A DNA stretch of 64,000 nucleotides from UBA4665 sp036388555. Its GTDB lineage: Bacteria; Patescibacteriota; Saccharimonadia; Saccharimonadales; UBA4665. The stretch spans positions 124,001-188,000 of the forward strand of contig DASVRP010000004.1 of NCBI GenBank assembly GCA_036388555.1. The letters are read 5' to 3'. The notes beneath the pieces are model-generated. The model saw only the letters and a list, made by a program, of their open reading frames with translations. It ran no database searches and was not told where the DNA came from. Position 1 is the stretch's first letter; every line of letters begins with the position of its first letter. A program made the translations under genes and the position numbers. Positions 50,912 through 60,466 of this stretch are shown piece by piece.

Positions 50912-52321
50912 ATGGACGACACAGTACGTAAAAAACGGAATAGTTCCAGGGGCGACGCGCCTATAATCAACACGTCGGTACAGCCGCAGAACACTGACGC
51001 CGAGGCTTCATTGCTCGGTGCCATCCTGATCGACAAGGATGCCATCGTCAAGATTGCCGACGGCATCACGCCGGAAGATTTCTTTGATGCTAGGAACAAC
51101 CACATCTACGACGCCATCACGCAGCTGTACGAAAAACGCCAGGCGATCGATGTCCTCACCCTGTCCGACCAGCTCAAGAACATGGGGTATCTTGATATGA
51201 TCGGCGGTCCGGCCTATCTGACCGAACTGACCAACTTTGTGCCGACCGCGGCGCATGTCGAGCAGTATGCCGAAATCGTCGCCCAGAAGTCGATGCGCCG
51301 CCGGCTGATCCATACGTCGCACGAGATCAGCGGACTCGGCTTCGACGAGAGCCGTACGCTGAAGGAACTGATCGAAGAGGCCGAAACCCGGCTGTTCCAG
51401 GTCAGCCAGCAGCACGTCAAGCAGACCATCACCTCTATCGAGGATATTTTGGCAGACAGCTTTGAGCGTCTTGACGAACTACATAAGGACAAGAAATCAA
51501 TCCGCGGCGTGCCGACCGGATTCAAGGATATGGACAATATCCTGGCCGGTCTGCAAAAGTCCGACCTGTTCATACTGGCTGCCAGACCATCGATGGGTAA
51601 GACCGCTTTCGTCCTGAACCTGGCACATAACGTCGCGGTACATTCCAAGGAGCCCGTCCTGTTGTTCAGTCTGGAAATGAGCAAGGAGCAGCTGGTCGAC
51701 CGCCTGCTGTCCATGGAGTCCGGCGTCGACGCTTGGGCACTGCGCACCGGCAATCTGAATGATAGTGACTTCGAGAAGATCGGCGAGGCCATGGGTACAT
51801 TGTCCGAGGCGCCGATCTACATCGATGACACGCCAGGCATCACCGTCAGTGACATGCGCACTAAGGCCCGCCGCGAGGCCCATCTTCGGCCGCCGGGCCT
51901 GATCATCGTTGACTACCTGCAGCTGATGAGCGGCGGATCTAAGTTCGGCGGCGACGGCAACCGCGTCCAGGAGATATCTGAGATTTCGCGCGGTCTGAAG
52001 GGAATCGCCCGTGAACTGAATGCCCCTGTCATCGCGCTCAGCCAGCTGAGCCGTTCGGTTGAAAGCCGTACCCCGCAGATCCCGCAGCTGTCCGACCTCC
52101 GCGAATCGGGATCGATCGAGCAGGACGCCGACGTCGTAGCCTTCATCTACCGCGAGGACTATTACAACCCGGATACCGACCGTAAGAACATTACCGACAT
52201 CCTGATCAAGAAGCATCGTAACGGACCGCTCGGCAATGTCGAGCTCTACTTCGACAAGGACAAGCAGCGCTTCCGCGGACTTGATACGCATCATGGCGGG
52301 GCAGGCGATCCGTTCGAATAA
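50912..52321 (+). CDS. dnaB: Replicative DNA helicase DnaB
   Basis: DnaB unwinds DNA at the fork. The N-terminal domain has PQNTDAEASLLGAILID. The RecA-like C-terminal domain has Walker A AARPSMGKTAFVLNL, LIIVDYLQLMSG and the DLRESGSIEQDADVV motif with the arginine finger region. The 469 residues are uninterrupted, with no intein. It is cotranscribed with dnaX. Confidence 0.97.
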   Translation: MDDTVRKKRNSSRGDAPIINTSVQPQNTDAEASLLGAILIDKDAIVKIADGITPEDFFDARNNHIYDAITQLYEKRQAIDVLTLSDQLKNMGYLDMIGGPAYLTELTNFVPTAAHVEQYAEIVAQKSMRRRLIHTSHEISGLGFDESRTLKELIEEAETRLFQVSQQHVKQTITSIEDILADSFERLDELHKDKKSIRGVPTGFKDMDNILAGLQKSDLFILAARPSMGKTAFVLNLAHNVAVHSKEPVLLFSLEMSKEQLVDRLLSMESGVDAWALRTGNLNDSDFEKIGEAMGTLSEAPIYIDDTPGITVSDMRTKARREAHLRPPGLIIVDYLQLMSGGSKFGGDGNRVQEISEISRGLKGIARELNAPVIALSQLSRSVESRTPQIPQLSDLRESGSIEQDADVVAFIYREDYYNPDTDRKNITDILIKKHRNGPLGNVELYFDKDKQRFRGLDTHHGGAGDPFE

Positions 52322-52422
52322 GCCGTCTCCACCGGCCTCTGACAAGCGGCTTAGGACTCGAGTTCTGCTGCAATAATTGGTATACTGCTTGCAGTACGAT
52401 TTGAACTTACCAAAACCTTTAT

Positions 52423-53625
52423 ATGAAACTTTTTAAAACTAATGAAAAGCGCCGGCCATGGGCATGGCTGATAGCGGTCATCGGGGCGGCACTACTCGGT
52501 TCGCTGCTGTGGATCCGCATCGGCTCGCTGACGTATGGCAATGCAGCCGCGATCGAGGCGGCCACAAAACTGTCGGCCAGCAGCTGGTCGGCTATCCTTG
52601 AAAACCCGCTGAACGCACCGTATACCGTCATCCAAAGGATCGTCGACATGACGGGACACCATGGCATTACCTCGCTCCGGCTGATCAGTACGCTGTTCGC
52701 AGCTGCGGCAGCACTGCTGTTCTACCTCGTCGCCCGCCAGTGGCACAATACGCGGGTCGCGCTGCTGGCATCCTGGCTGTTCGTCAGTTCCAGCTGGTTC
52801 CTCCATACGGCCCGGTTGGGCAGCCCGGAGATCCTCTGGCTGGTAAGTATCCTCGGGCTTGTCGTGCTTCTGACGCCGAGCCGTAACGGCGAACGTTCAC
52901 CGTGGGCTTTCCCATTCATGCTTCTGGTGCTCAGCCTCGTGTTGTACGTCCCGGGTATGGTCTGGTTGGTCATTGCCGGCGTCATATTCCAGCGTAAAAG
53001 TATCGCTGCCGCCTGGCGCTCGGTACGGAAGCTCTGGGTTCGCATAGCCGGTGTTCTGGCAGCCCTCGCGGCGATCACGCCACTGGTCTACGGTTTGGCG
53101 CGGTCCCCGTCACTCGTCAAGCATTGGCTCGGGCTACCAGTCGGCTCAAGGTTGGCCGACCTGACCCCACTCAATATCGGTGAATCTATCCTGGGTGTGC
53201 CGATGAGTCTGTTCTATAAGAGCTCGTTCGACGCCGTCCACTGGCTGTCCGACCTGCCGCTGCTCAGCTCATTCGAGATCATCATGTTCCTGCTGGGAGC
53301 GTTCTTCTATGCTACACATATCCGGGCAGCCCGCACCCGGCTGATCATCGTCCTGGCCGGTGTCGCCCTGTTGCTGGTCGGCATCATGGGCATGACGTCG
53401 GTTTCGCTGGTCGTGCCGGTTGCATACCTGCTGATCGCGGCCGGTATCGCCTATATCCTCCATCTGTGGCTCAAGGTATTCCCAAACAACCCGATCGCCC
53501 GCTTCTTGGGCATCTGCATCATCATGCTGGCGGTCGTCCTGACCAGTGTCTACCAGACGCGCAGCTATTTCGTGGCCTGGCGTTACAACGACGATACCGC
53601 CAAGTCATTCCAGATCAGGCTCTAG
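52423..53625 (+). CDS. Polytopic membrane protein, likely GT-C-type glycosyltransferase
   Basis: The 400-residue protein has about nine or ten membrane helices. The first periplasmic loop and the repeats AAALLFYLVARQWHNTRVALLASWLFVSSSWFLHTARLGSPEIL resemble PMT/ArnT-type mannosyltransferases acting on lipid-linked sugars. I see no definite catalytic Asp pair, so the assignment is tentative. TATACT at 52381-52386 is the likely -10 box. Confidence 0.65.
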   Translation: MKLFKTNEKRRPWAWLIAVIGAALLGSLLWIRIGSLTYGNAAAIEAATKLSASSWSAILENPLNAPYTVIQRIVDMTGHHGITSLRLISTLFAAAAALLFYLVARQWHNTRVALLASWLFVSSSWFLHTARLGSPEILWLVSILGLVVLLTPSRNGERSPWAFPFMLLVLSLVLYVPGMVWLVIAGVIFQRKSIAAAWRSVRKLWVRIAGVLAALAAITPLVYGLARSPSLVKHWLGLPVGSRLADLTPLNIGESILGVPMSLFYKSSFDAVHWLSDLPLLSSFEIIMFLLGAFFYATHIRAARTRLIIVLAGVALLLVGIMGMTSVSLVVPVAYLLIAAGIAYILHLWLKVFPNNPIARFLGICIIMLAVVLTSVYQTRSYFVAWRYNDDTAKSFQIRL

Positions 53626-53703
53626 CCCGACATTGCCGAACACCCCCGTACCGTTTATACTATATGGAATATACGGAAGCTGTAATGAGGAGATAACTGT
53701 TTT

Positions 53704-53997
53704 ATGTCAAAATTCGATCAAGCCAAGATGCTGATGCAGGTCAAAAAGATCCAAAAGGAATTACAGAACCAGATCATTACCGTCGAAGCCGGTGACGGTG
53801 CGGTCAAAGTCGAGATAACCGGCGAGCAGAAAATTAAGAAGATCCATATCGATCCTGCGTACATAGACCTCGAAGATATCGGGCAGCTGGAACGCTGGAT
53901 CGAGGACGCAGTCAAGACAGCCATCCAGGAGAGCCAGAAGGAAGCCGCCGAGAAGATGCAACCTATGATGGGTTCGCTCGGCAATCTGGGCCTCTAA
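53704..53997 (+). CDS. YbaB/EbfC-family nucleoid-associated protein
   Basis: The small DNA-binding protein has the expected 97 residues, with KMLMQVKKIQKELQNQ at the start, VEAGDGAVKVEITGEQKIKKIHID in the sheet and a helical C-terminus. It lies just before recR, a standard gene pair. An AGGAG site is present in the upstream region. Confidence 0.92.
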   Translation: MSKFDQAKMLMQVKKIQKELQNQIITVEAGDGAVKVEITGEQKIKKIHIDPAYIDLEDIGQLERWIEDAVKTAIQESQKEAAEKMQPMMGSLGNLGL

Positions 53998-54015
53998 GCC
54001 GGCCAGAAGATATGT

Positions 54016-54621
54016 ATGCAAGTATTGCCACCGGCATTGACCGATCTGATTGAAGCACTATCCGCCTTACCTGGTGTCGGCCCGCGGACCGCTGAGCGGT
54101 ATGCGTATTTCCTATTGAAGCACGAGCCGCACACCAGTGGTCGGTTGGCTGACACTTTGCAACATCTGCATCGCGGGGTCGGTTATTGCCGCAAGACATT
54201 CGCTTTGGTCGCATCAGATCAGGAATTGTCCGATCTCTATACTGACCCGCGCCGGGACAAACAGATCGTCGCCGTCGTCGCCGAACCGTTCGATGTCGTC
54301 GCCCTCGAGAAGACCGGACAATTTTCCGGTACGTATCATGTCCTGGGTGGCCTGGTGTCACCGATAGACGGCATCGGCCCCGACCAGCTCCATATCCGTG
54401 AGCTGACCGAGCGCATCGATGAAGACGGCGTCACAGAAATCATCCTGGCGACCAATGCTAGCGTTGAGGGCGAGTCGACCGCACTGTTCATCCAACAGCA
54501 GATCGGTGACCGCAATGTCAAAGTAACCCGATTGGCACGCGGTCTGCCTATCGGCGTCGACTTGGAGTATGCCGACCAGATAACGCTCGGCCGGGCGCTG
54601 CAGGGAAGGCAGTCGCTCTGA
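54016..54621 (+). CDS. recR: Recombination mediator RecR with degenerate zinc finger
   Basis: RecR helps load RecA at gaps. It has the helix-hairpin-helix (LSALPGVGPRTAERYA), a Toprim domain (VAVVAEPFDVVALEKTG and YHVLGGLVSPIDGIGPDQL) and the ATNASVEGESTALFI and TRLARGLPIGVDLEYAD motifs. The C4 zinc finger expected at about residues 53-75 is reduced to one Cys (GVGYCRKTF), so zinc binding is lost. It follows ebfC by 18 bases. Confidence 0.93.
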   Translation: MQVLPPALTDLIEALSALPGVGPRTAERYAYFLLKHEPHTSGRLADTLQHLHRGVGYCRKTFALVASDQELSDLYTDPRRDKQIVAVVAEPFDVVALEKTGQFSGTYHVLGGLVSPIDGIGPDQLHIRELTERIDEDGVTEIILATNASVEGESTALFIQQQIGDRNVKVTRLARGLPIGVDLEYADQITLGRALQGRQSL

Positions 54622-54673
54622 TGCAGCGACGTTCACACCGCTTAAGATTGCTAATATGTGAAGATTTGATACT

Positions 54674-55804
54674 ATGACCGATATGCCGCGAGCCACCCAC
54701 GAATCAAAGCCCAACACCAGTCGGCGCCGATTTGCAGCAGCTTCCGCCCTGGCAGCTCTCAGCTTGACCGGTTGTGCGGCCGGGGCGCTCGATCCTTCAC
54801 CCTCGCCCTCACCATCATCGACAAGTGGCAATACACGCTCCAAGGGCAATGACGTCAACAAAGTACATATCGAGATGGATACCAGCAAACAGTTTCCCCG
54901 CTGTTTCAAATTTCCATTGGCCGACCAGCCGGATCAACATGGCGCGGTACGCGTCAAACCGTTACGGTTACCGTACAATCCCGCCAAAAAAGCCATCAGC
55001 GGAGGCCCGAACAGATTAAGCGAGAAGATAGAGCGGAAGGTTCAGGACGCCGTAATCGCAGTCTACCGGACTGATGAGGACGGTAATGAATTCAAAGGCA
55101 GCGGATTCCTCGTCAGGCGGGGCAAGAACGATGTCGTCGCCTTTACTGCCGCCCACGTCGTCATGCCGGGTAAGATGAAGGACGTCAGGTTGATTGACAA
55201 CGATAAACGGTCGACAAGGATCGAAGGCGGCTGCTATATATATGACCGTCCTGGTAAAAGGGTAAGGGTAGAACCGCTTAATGCCGAACCCAAGCCGAAG
55301 CCTGTAGGAGTCGATATCGCCGTCATGCGTATGAAGAAACAGATCGGCGACTCAGTACTGCAGATGGCCGATGAAAAACCGAAACGCGGAGATTTTGTTT
55401 ATACTATCAATTTCCAAGCCGAGTCTAACCCTGGATCTCCGTCAAAATATCTCGGCGTCGTCGCATTGACGCCACCTGACCGTCCTTTGGCCGTACTGAC
55501 AGGTATACAACCTTGGGTGTCCGAATCCGAAGCGGACCATACCAAGGCGTTGCCCGGTGCCAGCGGTGGCGTGATGGTCAACCAGGAAGGGGACGTCGTC
55601 GGTATGATATACGCAGGCCACACCAATGACAATTATCGTGAAGATGATGCTGACTTTCTCACGAACCGTGCGCTCCGTACCCAATACGGCGTGACGTTTC
55701 CCGGAATCAAATCGTCCGCTGATAGCGGTTTCCAGCCGTCCCAGGCACTCCTGATAGAAGACAAGGCGCTGGACAAAGCGCTCGAATCTCCGAAGTTATC
55801 GTAA
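54674..55804 (+). CDS. Exported lipoprotein with trypsin-like serine protease fold
   Basis: The signal has SRRRFAAAS, a twin-arginine-like motif, then a short hydrophobic stretch and the lipobox SLTGC. A Ser/Pro linker follows. The protease domain has the His in FTAAHVV (about residue 160), the Asp in GVDIAVMRM and the Ser in PGASGGVMV, so the triad is complete. GATACT immediately precedes the first ATG, and the Met at 54683 is a possible leaderless start. Substrate unknown. Confidence 0.8.
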   Translation: MTDMPRATHESKPNTSRRRFAAASALAALSLTGCAAGALDPSPSPSPSSTSGNTRSKGNDVNKVHIEMDTSKQFPRCFKFPLADQPDQHGAVRVKPLRLPYNPAKKAISGGPNRLSEKIERKVQDAVIAVYRTDEDGNEFKGSGFLVRRGKNDVVAFTAAHVVMPGKMKDVRLIDNDKRSTRIEGGCYIYDRPGKRVRVEPLNAEPKPKPVGVDIAVMRMKKQIGDSVLQMADEKPKRGDFVYTINFQAESNPGSPSKYLGVVALTPPDRPLAVLTGIQPWVSESEADHTKALPGASGGVMVNQEGDVVGMIYAGHTNDNYREDDADFLTNRALRTQYGVTFPGIKSSADSGFQPSQALLIEDKALDKALESPKLS

Positions 55805-55843
55805 CAGTTAGGCTCAGCAGACGCGGTACCGCATACTATATAT

Positions 55844-56884
55844 ATGACATATCCTGAATCAGAACAGATCGGACAGCTGATCGCCGAGGCACAGCACATA
55901 CTTATCATGCAGGCTGATAATCCCGATGCCGATAGTCTGGCGAGTGCACTTGCACTGGAAGCGATCCTAGGCGACCTGGGCAAAGAGCCGGCACTTTACT
56001 GTGGCGTCCACGTACCGGATTACCTGCACTATCTTCCCGGCTGGGACCGGGTCAGCAATGAGCTGCCAGCCCGTTTCGACCTGTCCATCATCGTCGACAC
56101 AAGCGCTGACAGCCTGTTCGGCATCCTCAACGGCGACCGTGGCCGTACGGTCGTGGCATCAAAGCCGTGCATCATCCTGGACCATCATGCCGTCGAACTC
56201 AGCATCCCGTATGCTACCGTCACCTGCAATCCGGAAGCGGTCGCAACAGGCGAGGTAATCTATGAATTAGCGCTTCAGCTTGGCTGGCCGGTAAACCTGG
56301 AAGCAAAGAAGTATCTGACCACATCGATCATGGCCGACAGCCAGGGTCTGACGACCGAGGCGACCACGTCACGTTCGATCGGAATCATCTCAGAACTTGT
56401 CGGCGGGGGTGTCAGCATTGCCGAGCTTGAATACAAACGCCGTCTACTGATGCGCAAATCCCCGGAACTCCTTGCGTACAAAGGCAGGCTGCTGCAGCGG
56501 ATAGAATATCATGCCGATGGGCGGCTTGCTACAGTCACCATACCCTGGGACGAGATCCAGGAGTACAGCCACGCCTATAACCCGTCTATGCTCGTGATGG
56601 AAGACATGCGCGGCGTCACAGGTGTCGGGACTGTCATCGCATTCAAGTTGTACAAGGACGGTAAGATTACTGCCAAGATCCGCAGCAACCTGGGAGCAGC
56701 CATAGCCGGTAATCTGGCAGAGCACTTTGGCGGCGGCGGACACCGCTATGCCAGCGGGTTCAAGATGACCGACGGCCGGACGTTCGAAGAGCTGAAAGCA
56801 GATTGCATCCGCACCGCCACCGACTTGCTCGACGCACTGCCTGCCAGCGTAGACAGCCCTGACGGCGGGGCAGTTGCCAAATAA
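55844..56884 (+). CDS. DHH-family phosphoesterase (NrnA/oligoribonuclease-like)
   Basis: The DHH domain shows NPDADSLASALAL, the DTSADSLFG region and the diagnostic LDHHAVE. The C-terminal DHHA1 domain has LAEHFGGGGHRYASGF. NrnA proteins degrade very short RNAs or hydrolyse pAp. CATACT (55832-55837) lies six bases before the ATG, giving a leaderless mRNA. The next promoter overlaps its 3' end. Confidence 0.9.
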   Translation: MTYPESEQIGQLIAEAQHILIMQADNPDADSLASALALEAILGDLGKEPALYCGVHVPDYLHYLPGWDRVSNELPARFDLSIIVDTSADSLFGILNGDRGRTVVASKPCIILDHHAVELSIPYATVTCNPEAVATGEVIYELALQLGWPVNLEAKKYLTTSIMADSQGLTTEATTSRSIGIISELVGGGVSIAELEYKRRLLMRKSPELLAYKGRLLQRIEYHADGRLATVTIPWDEIQEYSHAYNPSMLVMEDMRGVTGVGTVIAFKLYKDGKITAKIRSNLGAAIAGNLAEHFGGGGHRYASGFKMTDGRTFEELKADCIRTATDLLDALPASVDSPDGGAVAK

Positions 56885-56902
56885 TAGCGGAAGCTGTATA
56901 AT
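56874..56902 (+). promoter_or_regulatory. Promoter of the Cys-codon leader
   Basis: TTGCCA (56874-56879), exactly 17 bases, then a perfect TATAAT (56897-56902), overlapping the end of the upstream gene. The start of transcription would be about three bases before the leader ATG at 56913. Confidence 0.75.
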
Positions 56903-56912
56903 CGCAGACATC

Positions 56913-56969
56913 ATGATCACATTAGACAACCACGCACGATTCTGTCAGGAGTGTCGTATCTGTATCTAG
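56913..56969 (+). CDS. Cys-rich leader peptide of the cysS operon
   Basis: The 18-codon frame encodes MITLDNHARFCQECRICI, with three TGT Cys codons at 56943, 56952 and 56961. It is followed at once by a terminator hairpin and then by the operon containing cysteinyl-tRNA synthetase. The match of codon content and downstream enzyme strongly suggests a leader peptide that senses charged tRNA-Cys. Confidence 0.75.
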   Translation: MITLDNHARFCQECRICI

Positions 56970-57004
56970 GCGCGCGGTAAGTCAGTATCCTCCAGGAGTT
57001 GTAC

Positions 57005-57034
57005 AGAACGAGCCCGCGCCGGCTCGTTCTTATT
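57005..57034 (+). terminator. Terminator/attenuator of the cysS operon
   Basis: AGAACGAGCC (57005-57014) pairs perfectly with GGCTCGTTCT (57021-57030), followed by TATT. GGCGCG right after the leader ORF (56969-56974) can pair with CGCGCC in its loop (57015-57020), a possible alternative fold. Confidence 0.75.
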
Positions 57035-57059
57035 ACACAAAGCACAAGGATGTACTGAC

Positions 57060-57788
57060 ATGAGACAACAACTACCGTTCGGCCTACGGCCGGGACAACG
57101 GGTCCAGCTGCAAAGTGCCCACCCGGATGACATATCCGTCATGCACGGCGGCGTCGTAGATATATTGCAGCAGGGTGGAGTCGAAGTTTTCACGCAGGTT
57201 GCTACCGACGGCGAAGCCGGCAAAGGCGACACGGTGTTCCTGTACGACGGCGGGCGCAGGGGCGAAGAACGGCGGTCGCTCAATGAACTCGGCGTCGACG
57301 ACGACCACCAGGAATTCCTGGCGCTACCGGATGGACACATGAACCACCGCTGGTCGTATCTGCGCGCCTTCCACGGTCTACGGACATCAGTCGTACGCAA
57401 TCAGATCGACGCCATCGTCACCGTCGACCCGGAGGGCTTCGACAATCATCCTGACCACAAGATATCATTCCTGTCTGCCCTACGTGTCGTCCAGAGACTG
57501 CAGCACGATACTGCCGGTGCTCCGGCACTCTGGTCACTCAACCCACGCCACATCGGTGCAGAATCAGTCAAGGTCGAAAGCCGGCGTAAGCTGGCTTCGG
57601 TCGCCTGGCATGGTGGCAGCCAGTACACACCGGCCGACCTGGACTATGGCCACGAACACAGCGTCCTGCGGCCTTATGAGCCGCTGTTCTATACTGAGAC
57701 CTACGACTTGGTCATTCCGCGGCGCGCCGGCAACCTTGCCGTCAGGCCGTTCCTACAGAATGTCAGGCAACTAAGCTATACTGGATAA
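57060..57788 (+). CDS. PIG-L-family deacetylase
   Basis: The LmbE/PIG-L zinc deacetylase family is shown by SAHPDDISVMHGG (metal-binding His and Asp) and DNHPDHKISF (second metal His). The fold removes N-acetyl groups from sugars, as in MshB and BshB of thiol biosynthesis. At 242 residues the length fits. The stop overlaps the cysS start (TAATG), so the two are coupled. The pairing with cysS under a Cys leader is suggestive of thiol chemistry, but no ligase paralogue is seen and this is only an inference. Confidence 0.88.
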   Translation: MRQQLPFGLRPGQRVQLQSAHPDDISVMHGGVVDILQQGGVEVFTQVATDGEAGKGDTVFLYDGGRRGEERRSLNELGVDDDHQEFLALPDGHMNHRWSYLRAFHGLRTSVVRNQIDAIVTVDPEGFDNHPDHKISFLSALRVVQRLQHDTAGAPALWSLNPRHIGAESVKVESRRKLASVAWHGGSQYTPADLDYGHEHSVLRPYEPLFYTETYDLVIPRRAGNLAVRPFLQNVRQLSYTG

Positions 57789-59245
57789 TGAATATAGGAA
57801 GTCCGATGAACCTCTACAACACCCTGACACGCCAGATTGACCCCGTCGACCCGCTGAACCCTCCACTGGTGACGGTCTACACTTGTGGCCCGACCGTCTA
57901 CGACTACGCCCATATCGGCCACTGGTTCAATTATGTCCGGATGGACACACTTATCCGCACGCTCAAGCTGAGCGGCTACGATACAAAATGGGTCATGAAC
58001 ATCACAGATGTCGGCCACCTCGTCAGCGACGCCGATGACGGTGAAGACAAACTTGAGAAGGGCGCCCGCCGCGAGGGCAAGACTGCCTGGCAGGTCGCAG
58101 AGTACTACACGAAGGATTTCCTGGAATGCATGGACCTGCTGCACATCTCCAAGCCGGACCACATCACCAAGGCCACCGACCACATCGCAGAGCAGATCGA
58201 ACTGATCCTGAATCTCGAAGCCAAAGGTTATACGTACACGATAGACGATGGCGTCTACTACGACACCAGTAAGTTCGAGGGCTACGCTGCCTTCGCCCGG
58301 CTGGACCTCGAGGGTATGCAGGCCGGTGCCCGCGTCAGCTACAACAGTGAAAAGCGCAACCCGACAGACTTCGCCCTCTGGAAATTTAGCGTGCCGGCGG
58401 ACGGCGGGGATGGTAAACGACGTGATATGGAATGGGAAAGCCCCTTCGGCGGCCCAGGTGGCAAAGGTACCGGCTTCCCTGGGTGGCACATCGAATGTTC
58501 GGCAATGAGCATGAAATATCTCGGGGACACGCTGGACATACACACCGGCGGCATCGACCACATACCGGTACATCACACCAACGAGATTGCCCAAAGCGAA
58601 GCAGCCACCGGCAAACGCTTCGCCAGCCACTGGATGCACAGCAACCACGTCATGGTCGAAGGCGAAAAAATCTCCAAAAGCCTTGGGAACGGCATCAGGC
58701 TGCAGCAGTTGGTCACGGATGGCTTCACACCGGAGGTAATACGGTTGCATGTCCTTGAATCGCATTACCGCAGCCAAAGCCAGTTCAGTATTGAAGGCCT
58801 CAATGCAGCCCGCAGCCGGCTGCATGATATCCAAGCCTGGGCCGATCTGCGCTGGCAGCCCAAGACGGATGTCATGCCCGATGCACTTGATAAGTTGTTC
58901 CGGGACACCCGACAAGGTATGCTGCAAGCCTTGCAATCGGACCTGAATACACCCCAGGCTCTGATGCACCTCAGCAGACTGGTGACCTACATGATGGACA
59001 TCGCAGTGCCTGGCGTCGAAGGGAAGTACACCGATGGCACGCTCGCGTTCGTGGATGCCGCATTCGGCCTTGGTCTCAGCACCCGCACCGACATTACTGA
59101 TGCCCAGAAACAACTGATCGCCGACCGCCAAGCCGCCCGTGATGCAAAGGACTGGACTGCATCTGATGCATTACGCGATACGCTCGCCGCACAGGGTATC
59201 GGCATCCGCGACACCAAGCACGGCGCCTACTGGTACCGCGCTTAG
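57788..59245 (+). CDS. cysS: Cysteine--tRNA ligase
   Basis: CysRS is recognised by TCGPTVYDYAHIGHW (zinc Cys and HIGH motif), GWHIECSAMS, HHTNEIAQSEAATG and the KMSKS-like EKISKSLGN. The C-terminal anticodon-binding DALR-like region is short but present; total 485 residues. It is a full synthetase, not the shorter MshC ligase. The ATG at 57788 overlaps the deacetylase stop; another ATG is at 57806. Regulation is likely through the Cys leader. Confidence 0.95.
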   Translation: MNIGSPMNLYNTLTRQIDPVDPLNPPLVTVYTCGPTVYDYAHIGHWFNYVRMDTLIRTLKLSGYDTKWVMNITDVGHLVSDADDGEDKLEKGARREGKTAWQVAEYYTKDFLECMDLLHISKPDHITKATDHIAEQIELILNLEAKGYTYTIDDGVYYDTSKFEGYAAFARLDLEGMQAGARVSYNSEKRNPTDFALWKFSVPADGGDGKRRDMEWESPFGGPGGKGTGFPGWHIECSAMSMKYLGDTLDIHTGGIDHIPVHHTNEIAQSEAATGKRFASHWMHSNHVMVEGEKISKSLGNGIRLQQLVTDGFTPEVIRLHVLESHYRSQSQFSIEGLNAARSRLHDIQAWADLRWQPKTDVMPDALDKLFRDTRQGMLQALQSDLNTPQALMHLSRLVTYMMDIAVPGVEGKYTDGTLAFVDAAFGLGLSTRTDITDAQKQLIADRQAARDAKDWTASDALRDTLAAQGIGIRDTKHGAYWYRA

Positions 59246-59264
59246 GCGGCGTCACATAGATGGC

Positions 59265-60428
59265 TTACGGCTGACTAAGCTTTTTCTTAGTGGGGACGTC
59301 GGCCTTCTCAGCCGTGTCGTCTATGACCGGCGTCTCGGCATCAGCGATGTAATCGTGGTTCACAAGGTAGTCAAGCACCAGGATCCGCAGGCAGCCGGCC
59401 ACGGGGATGGCGAACAGACCGCCGAACAATCCACCGAAGGTCACACCGACGACGACCGAAATGAAGACAAGGAGCGGTGACATATTCGTAGAGTTTGCCT
59501 GGACACGTGGCTGGACGACGTAGTTCTCAATCTGCTGGTAGAGTATGTAGTAGCCGAGGATGATGACAGCTGCCAGAGGTGAGGTCGTCAGGGCGACAAG
59601 TGTTACGATGATAGCGCCGATCGTATGGCCGACCATCGGGATGAGACCACAGATAAAGATGATGACCATCAGAGCGATCGGATACGGTATGTCAAGTATG
59701 AATAGGGCCGGGACGATCAGGATAGCCGCCATGGCAGCCAGTGTTACCTGGCCGTTGACATAACCTTTGACGACACGGTACATATCCCGGGCCAGCCGGT
59801 CGGCATTCTTGCGCTTGTGCTTGGGCACTAACTCCCTGAAAAAGGCGATGACACGCGGTCCCTCGATCAGCATCATGAATGTCAGGACGAGTATCGTCAG
59901 GACGGCGAAGATACTGCTGCCGACCTTGCCGACCGTCTTGATGGCCGAACCGCCCAGCCCGCGGATCCGGTCGCCAAGGTCGGAGCTGGCGGCGTCGAGC
60001 TGTTTCTCAAGATTATACTGGCGGATAAGCTTGCCGACCTGGCTATCCTGCGACTGGACGGACTGGATAAGGCCGGGAGCTGAACTGATGAAGCTTTCGG
60101 TCTGTTTGATAAGCGGGGGGACGATACTAGCCATGAATCCAGCAAACAGCAACACGATGACCACGAACGAGATACTGGTTGCGATCGAGCGCTTACCGTT
60201 CATATTGCCGGGTAGCCGGCGGGCGATAGTGTGGACCGGGCCGTTCAGGGCCAGCGCAAGGAAAAAGGCGGTAAAGATCCAGATAAGCGCGGTTGCCGCC
60301 TGCTTGACGGCTGATACGAATATGATGGCGAGGAAGACCAGCGCCACGACGCGCAGCACTGTCTTGGTACTGATCGTAATTTCAAGTTTGCCAGTTGCTT
60401 CATCGTTTTTCTTAAATATTTTAAACAT
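59265..60428 (-). CDS. AI-2E transporter family (PerM-like) permease
   Basis: The 387-residue membrane protein has eight or so hydrophobic segments, the conserved LIPMVGHTIGAIIVTLVAL and YYILYQQIENYVVQPRV motifs of the AI-2E/PerM family. Transported substrate unknown. It ends 19 bases from cysS, convergently. Confidence 0.88.
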   Translation of the reverse strand: MFKIFKKNDEATGKLEITISTKTVLRVVALVFLAIIFVSAVKQAATALIWIFTAFFLALALNGPVHTIARRLPGNMNGKRSIATSISFVVIVLLFAGFMASIVPPLIKQTESFISSAPGLIQSVQSQDSQVGKLIRQYNLEKQLDAASSDLGDRIRGLGGSAIKTVGKVGSSIFAVLTILVLTFMMLIEGPRVIAFFRELVPKHKRKNADRLARDMYRVVKGYVNGQVTLAAMAAILIVPALFILDIPYPIALMVIIFICGLIPMVGHTIGAIIVTLVALTTSPLAAVIILGYYILYQQIENYVVQPRVQANSTNMSPLLVFISVVVGVTFGGLFGGLFAIPVAGCLRILVLDYLVNHDYIADAETPVIDDTAEKADVPTKKKLSQP

Positions 60429-60466
60429 AGCGCTATTGTCTCATGGATTGCCGGCTCCAGCCAGCG

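Noticed and set aside
57060..59245. Mycothiol pathway MshB-MshC pair
   Set aside because: The second gene is a full-length CysRS with HIGH and KMSKS motifs, not the shorter MshC ligase.
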